In this document: one piece after another, positions 34,292 to 37,602 of the stretch | Position numbering within the stretch: position 1 is the stretch's first letter | Layout of the letters: each line of letters starts with the position of its first letter | NCBI GenBank assembly: GCA_019912385.1 | Contig: JAIOIW010000141.1 | Location: 1-37,602, forward strand | Direction: 5' to 3' | DNA length: 37,602 bases | DNA from: Notoacmeibacter sp. | GTDB lineage: Bacteria > Pseudomonadota > Alphaproteobacteria > Rhizobiales > Rhizobiaceae | Position numbers and translations under genes: made by a program | Notes under the pieces: model-generated | Told to the model about the DNA's origin: nothing | Databases searched by the model: none | Seen by the model: the letters and a program-made list of their open reading frames with translations, nothing else

Positions 34292-35764
34292 ATGACCAGC
34301 ACCATCATTCCGGTCGATCCCTTCGACTTCGTGATCTTCGGCGGAACCGGCGATCTGGCGGAGCGCAAGCTGCTTCCCGCGCTCTACCATCGCCAGATGG
34401 ACGGCCAGTTTAGCGAGCCGTCCCGCATCATCGCCGTTTCGCGCGCCGCGCTCGACGACGCGGCCTACCGCGATTTCGCGCGCAAGGCGGTGATCAGGCA
34501 CGTGGCGGTAAAGGAGCGCGACGAGGCGCAGATCGAGCGCTTCGTCAATCGCCTGACCTACATCGCACTGGATGCGCATACCGACAACGGTTGGAACGAG
34601 CTCACGGCGGCGCTGAAGCATAAGCACGGCATCCGCGCTTTCTATCTCGCCGTCGGCCCTTCGCTGTTCGGCGAGATCGCGGGGCGGATCCAGCGCTACG
34701 GCCTGGTGACGCCGCAGACCCGGATCATCGTTGAAAAACCGATCGGCCGGGATCTCGCCTCGGCGCGCGCGCTCAACGATGCCATCGGCGACGTGTTCGA
34801 CGAGACCCAGATTTTTCGCATCGATCATTATCTCGGCAAGGAAACGGTGCAGAACCTGATGGCGCTGCGCTTCGCCAACGCGCTCTACGAGCCGTTGTGG
34901 AATTCGGCCCATGTCGACCACGTGCAGATCACGGTTGCCGAAAGCGTCGGCCTGGAAGACCGGGCCGGCTACTACGACAAGGCCGGCGCCATGCGCGACA
35001 TGGTGCAGAACCACCTGATCCAGCTCCTGTGCCTGATGGCGATGGAAGCGCCGTCGATGATGGACGCCCATGCAGTGCGCGACGAGAAGCTGAAGGTGCT
35101 TCGGGCGCTCAGGCCCATCACGGGCGAAGATGCGAGCCGGCTGACGGTACGCGGCCAGTATCGCGCCGGCGCGTCCGCGGGCGGCGCGGTGCCCGGCTAT
35201 CTCGACGAACTCGGCAATGCCGGGAGCACGACCGAAACCTTCGTCGCGCTGAAGGCCGAAATCAGCAACTGGCGCTGGGCCGGCGTGCCGTTCTACCTGC
35301 GCACCGGCAAGCGGCTGGCGGCCCGGGTCTCGGAAATCGTCATCCAGTTCAAGCCGATCCCGCATTCGATCTTCGAGCCCGCGGCCGGCCCCTGCATTGC
35401 CAACCAGCTCGTCATACGCCTGCAACCCGACGAGGGCGTGAAACAGTGGATCATGATCAAGGACCCCGGACCGGGCGGGATGCGCCTGCGCCACGTGCCG
35501 CTCGACATGAGCTTCGCCGAAGCGTTCGGCGTGCGCAGCCCGGATGCCTACGAGCGGCTGATCATGGATGTCGTTCGCGGCAACCAGACGCTATTCATGC
35601 GCCGCGACGAGGTGGAAGCCGCGTGGCAGTGGATCGATCCGATCCTCGAAGCCTGGGAGACGCGGCCAACCGAAATCCAGCGCTACACGGCCGGCACCTG
35701 GGGCCCATCGGCCGCGATCGGCCTGATCGAGCGGGACGGGCGGACATGGCACGAGAGCGTGTAA
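34292..35764 (+). CDS. zwf: Glucose-6-phosphate 1-dehydrogenase
   Basis: A 490-residue enzyme making 6-phosphogluconolactone. It has FVIFGGTGDLAERKLLPALY (NADP site), EKPIGRDL, the catalytic RIDHYLGKETVQNLMALRFA and late RLQPDEGVKQW. The stop overlaps the pgl start (TAATG), so the gene is first in a zwf-pgl-edd operon feeding the Entner-Doudoroff pathway. Confidence 0.98.
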   Translation: MTSTIIPVDPFDFVIFGGTGDLAERKLLPALYHRQMDGQFSEPSRIIAVSRAALDDAAYRDFARKAVIRHVAVKERDEAQIERFVNRLTYIALDAHTDNGWNELTAALKHKHGIRAFYLAVGPSLFGEIAGRIQRYGLVTPQTRIIVEKPIGRDLASARALNDAIGDVFDETQIFRIDHYLGKETVQNLMALRFANALYEPLWNSAHVDHVQITVAESVGLEDRAGYYDKAGAMRDMVQNHLIQLLCLMAMEAPSMMDAHAVRDEKLKVLRALRPITGEDASRLTVRGQYRAGASAGGAVPGYLDELGNAGSTTETFVALKAEISNWRWAGVPFYLRTGKRLAARVSEIVIQFKPIPHSIFEPAAGPCIANQLVIRLQPDEGVKQWIMIKDPGPGGMRLRHVPLDMSFAEAFGVRSPDAYERLIMDVVRGNQTLFMRRDEVEAAWQWIDPILEAWETRPTEIQRYTAGTWGPSAAIGLIERDGRTWHESV

Positions 35765-36489
35765 TGGCAAAAGACGGGCACACGGACCGGGTGTGGCACG
35801 AATGCGCCGATCCGGACGCGCTTGCGCAGGCACTTGCCCGCGCCGTGGCCTCCGCGCTCAGAGATGCAATCGCAGAACGCGGCAAGGCCACGCTGGCGGT
35901 TTCCGGTGGCGCGACGCCGGTCCGGTTTTTCCGCGCCCTGTCCGGCGAGGTTTTCGACTGGAGGAAGGTGACCGTCACGCTCGTCGACGAGCGTTTCGTG
36001 CCGCCAAGCTCGGACCGCTCCAATGCGCGGGCGGTGACGCTGGGCCTGTTGCAGAACGAGGCCGCGCAGGCGCATTTCGAAGGGCTCTACGAGGATTGCG
36101 CCGACGCCGGGACAGCCGCGAAGGCCGCCAGCGGCCGGCTTGGCCGGCTGCCTCCCTTCGACGTGGCGGTATTCGGCATGGGCCTCGACGGCCATGTGGC
36201 ATCGTTCTTTCCCGACGCGTTCGATCTCGATACGCTCGTCGATCCCGCCGGGCGGCAGGATATCGCTGCTGTCCACGCCATGAGCGCCGGCGAGGCCCGG
36301 CTGACCTGGCCGCTGGCGGCGCTGATAACGGCAGGGCTCATCGTCCTGCACATCGAGGGCCAGGCCAAGAAGGACTCGCTGATCGAGGCGCTTGCGCCGG
36401 CCAATCCCGCGCCCCCGCCGGTGCGGGCCCTGTTTGAACACGCGCAAACACCCGTCCACATCTACTGGGCGCCGGGCGGAAAGGCATGA
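35764..36489 (+). CDS. pgl: 6-phosphogluconolactonase
   Basis: The 241-residue protein hydrolyses 6-phosphogluconolactone. Motifs: [54 protein letters not shown] and the final IYWAPGG. The DevB-type family is certain. The ATG overlaps the zwf stop and edd follows after one base. Confidence 0.95.
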   Translation: MAKDGHTDRVWHECADPDALAQALARAVASALRDAIAERGKATLAVSGGATPVRFFRALSGEVFDWRKVTVTLVDERFVPPSSDRSNARAVTLGLLQNEAAQAHFEGLYEDCADAGTAAKAASGRLGRLPPFDVAVFGMGLDGHVASFFPDAFDLDTLVDPAGRQDIAAVHAMSAGEARLTWPLAALITAGLIVLHIEGQAKKDSLIEALAPANPAPPPVRALFEHAQTPVHIYWAPGGKA

Positions 36490-36490
36490 C

Positions 36491-37602
36491 ATGACTGCGA
36501 AACGCGAAATCCAAACCATCACGCAACGCATCCGCGAGCGCTCGCGGGCGTCGCGCGAGGCCTATCTGACGCGGATCGACGCGGCGACCGACGGCGGCGT
36601 GCATCGCTCGGTTCTCTCCTGCGGTAACCTCGCCCACGGTTTCGCCGCCTGCGCGCCTGGCGACAAGGCCGCGCTTTCCGGCGTCCGAGTGCCCAATCTC
36701 GGCATCATCACCGCCTATAACGACATGCTGTCGGCGCACCAGCCGTTCGAGACTTACCCCGCGCTGATCCGCCAGGCCGCGCACGAGGCCGGCGGCGTGG
36801 CGCAGGTCGCCGGCGGCGTCCCGGCGATGTGCGACGGCGTCACCCAGGGCCAGCCCGGCATGGAACTGTCGCTGTTTTCGCGCGACGTCATCGCCATGGC
36901 AGCAGCGGTCGGCCTGTCGCACAACATGTTCGACGCCGCCGTGTTCCTCGGCGTCTGCGACAAGATCGTGCCAGGGCTGGTGATCGCGGCCCTGACCTTC
37001 GGTCATCTGCCGGCCGTGTTCATCCCCGCCGGGCCGATGACGTCCGGTTTGCCAAACGACGAGAAGGCGCGCATCCGCCAGCTCTACGCGGAAGGCAAGG
37101 TCGGACGCGCTGAGTTGCTGGAAGCGGAATCGAAATCCTATCACGGACCGGGCACCTGCACCTTCTACGGCACGGCCAATTCCAACCAGATGCTGATGGA
37201 GATCATGGGCCTGCACCTGCCGGGCGCCAGTTTCGTCACCCCCAACACGCCGCTGCGCGAGGCGCTGACCCGCGCCGCGGTGTTCCGTGCGCGCACCATC
37301 ACCGCGCAGGGCACGGAGTTCACCCCGGTGGGCCAGATGATCGACGAGCGCACCTTCGTCAACGCCATCGTGGGCCTGCACGCCACCGGCGGCTCCACCA
37401 ACCACCTGATGCACCTGGTGGCGGCGGCGCGCGCGGGCGGCATCGCCATCACGCTGGACGACTTCGACGCGCTGTCGCGCGTGGTGCCGCTGATGGCGCG
37501 GGTCTACCCCAACGGCAGCGCCGACGTGAACCACTTCCACCAGGCCGGCGGCATGCCCTTCCTGATCGGCTCCCTGCTCGACGCCGGGCTGCTGCACGGC
37601 GA
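36491..37602 (+). CDS. edd: 6-phosphogluconate dehydratase, N-terminal part
   Basis: An open frame from the ATG (one base after the pgl stop) to the window edge; 370 codons are seen and the family has about 600. It carries [54 protein letters not shown], the Cys of [11 protein letters not shown], and [20 protein letters not shown], matching the IlvD/Edd [4Fe-4S] dehydratase pattern. It converts 6-phosphogluconate to KDPG. The rest lies beyond base 37,602. Confidence 0.95.
   Translation, partial: MTAKREIQTITQRIRERSRASREAYLTRIDAATDGGVHRSVLSCGNLAHGFAACAPGDKAALSGVRVPNLGIITAYNDMLSAHQPFETYPALIRQAAHEAGGVAQVAGGVPAMCDGVTQGQPGMELSLFSRDVIAMAAAVGLSHNMFDAAVFLGVCDKIVPGLVIAALTFGHLPAVFIPAGPMTSGLPNDEKARIRQLYAEGKVGRAELLEAESKSYHGPGTCTFYGTANSNQMLMEIMGLHLPGASFVTPNTPLREALTRAAVFRARTITAQGTEFTPVGQMIDERTFVNAIVGLHATGGSTNHLMHLVAAARAGGIAITLDDFDALSRVVPLMARVYPNGSADVNHFHQAGGMPFLIGSLLDAGLLHG

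Noticed and set aside
34250-35494. A 414-codon minus-strand frame opposite zwf
   Set aside because: Antisense shadow; zwf has full family motifs on the plus strand.
1-37602. CRISPR array
   Set aside because: No regularly spaced direct repeats were seen on reading through the window.

Overview
The window looks like a high-GC alphaproteobacterial chromosome, most likely Hyphomicrobiales/Rhizobiales. The reasons are the L34 protein sequence, the rpmH-rnpA-yidC order with EngB downstream, the zwf-pgl-edd order of the Entner-Doudoroff operon, and the cytochrome and regulator styles. This is a lineage-level inference from remembered families, not a database result.

Left part (1 to about 15,890): an accessory region built around copper. 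It holds a remnant of a tyrosine recombinase (492-854), two tandem L,D-transpeptidases, two small exported Cys/His proteins, a broken MerR/CueR-type regulator, a plus-strand cluster (YHS protein, DUF5676-type membrane protein, YVTN beta-propeller, cytochrome c, Rieske protein, membrane-anchored cytochrome c), a membrane hydrolase-like gene, two Cu(I) P1B-ATPases, a CopZ chaperone and a frameshifted DUF2933 gene. Three promoters here (copA1, copZ, copA2) have a CueR-like dyad in a 19-bp -35/-10 spacer. A fourth has an FNR/FixK-type box centred near -41 ahead of the exported-protein and redox genes. Both CueR-like regulator genes in the region are broken. From 14,431 to 15,775 lies a row of decayed genes (second cueR-like gene, Vsr-like fragment, HNH-like nuclease, GIY-YIG/T5orf172-like nuclease) that ends at the 3' end of an intact tRNA-Arg(ACG). 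This is what an old genomic island inserted at a tRNA gene would look like.

Middle part (15,892-24,703): core chromosome. It holds tRNA-Arg, a minus-strand operon (TVP38-like membrane protein, mercuric-reductase-like flavoprotein, sensor kinase), then rpmH-rnpA-yidC with a terminator, a fasciclin-domain protein, a CatB/Vat-like acetyltransferase and the EngB/YihA GTPase.

Right part (24,714-37,602): MsrB; a PepSY protein, response regulator and sensor kinase operon divergent from a second PepSY protein and a cytochrome b561; a minus-strand run of ALDH, SDR, SLC13-type permease and KASIII-like synthase; and the zwf-pgl-edd operon, with edd running off the window.

The most interesting points are the small redox module with an orphan Rieske protein under an FNR-like promoter, and a copper regulon that keeps three CueR-type operators while both local regulator genes are dead.
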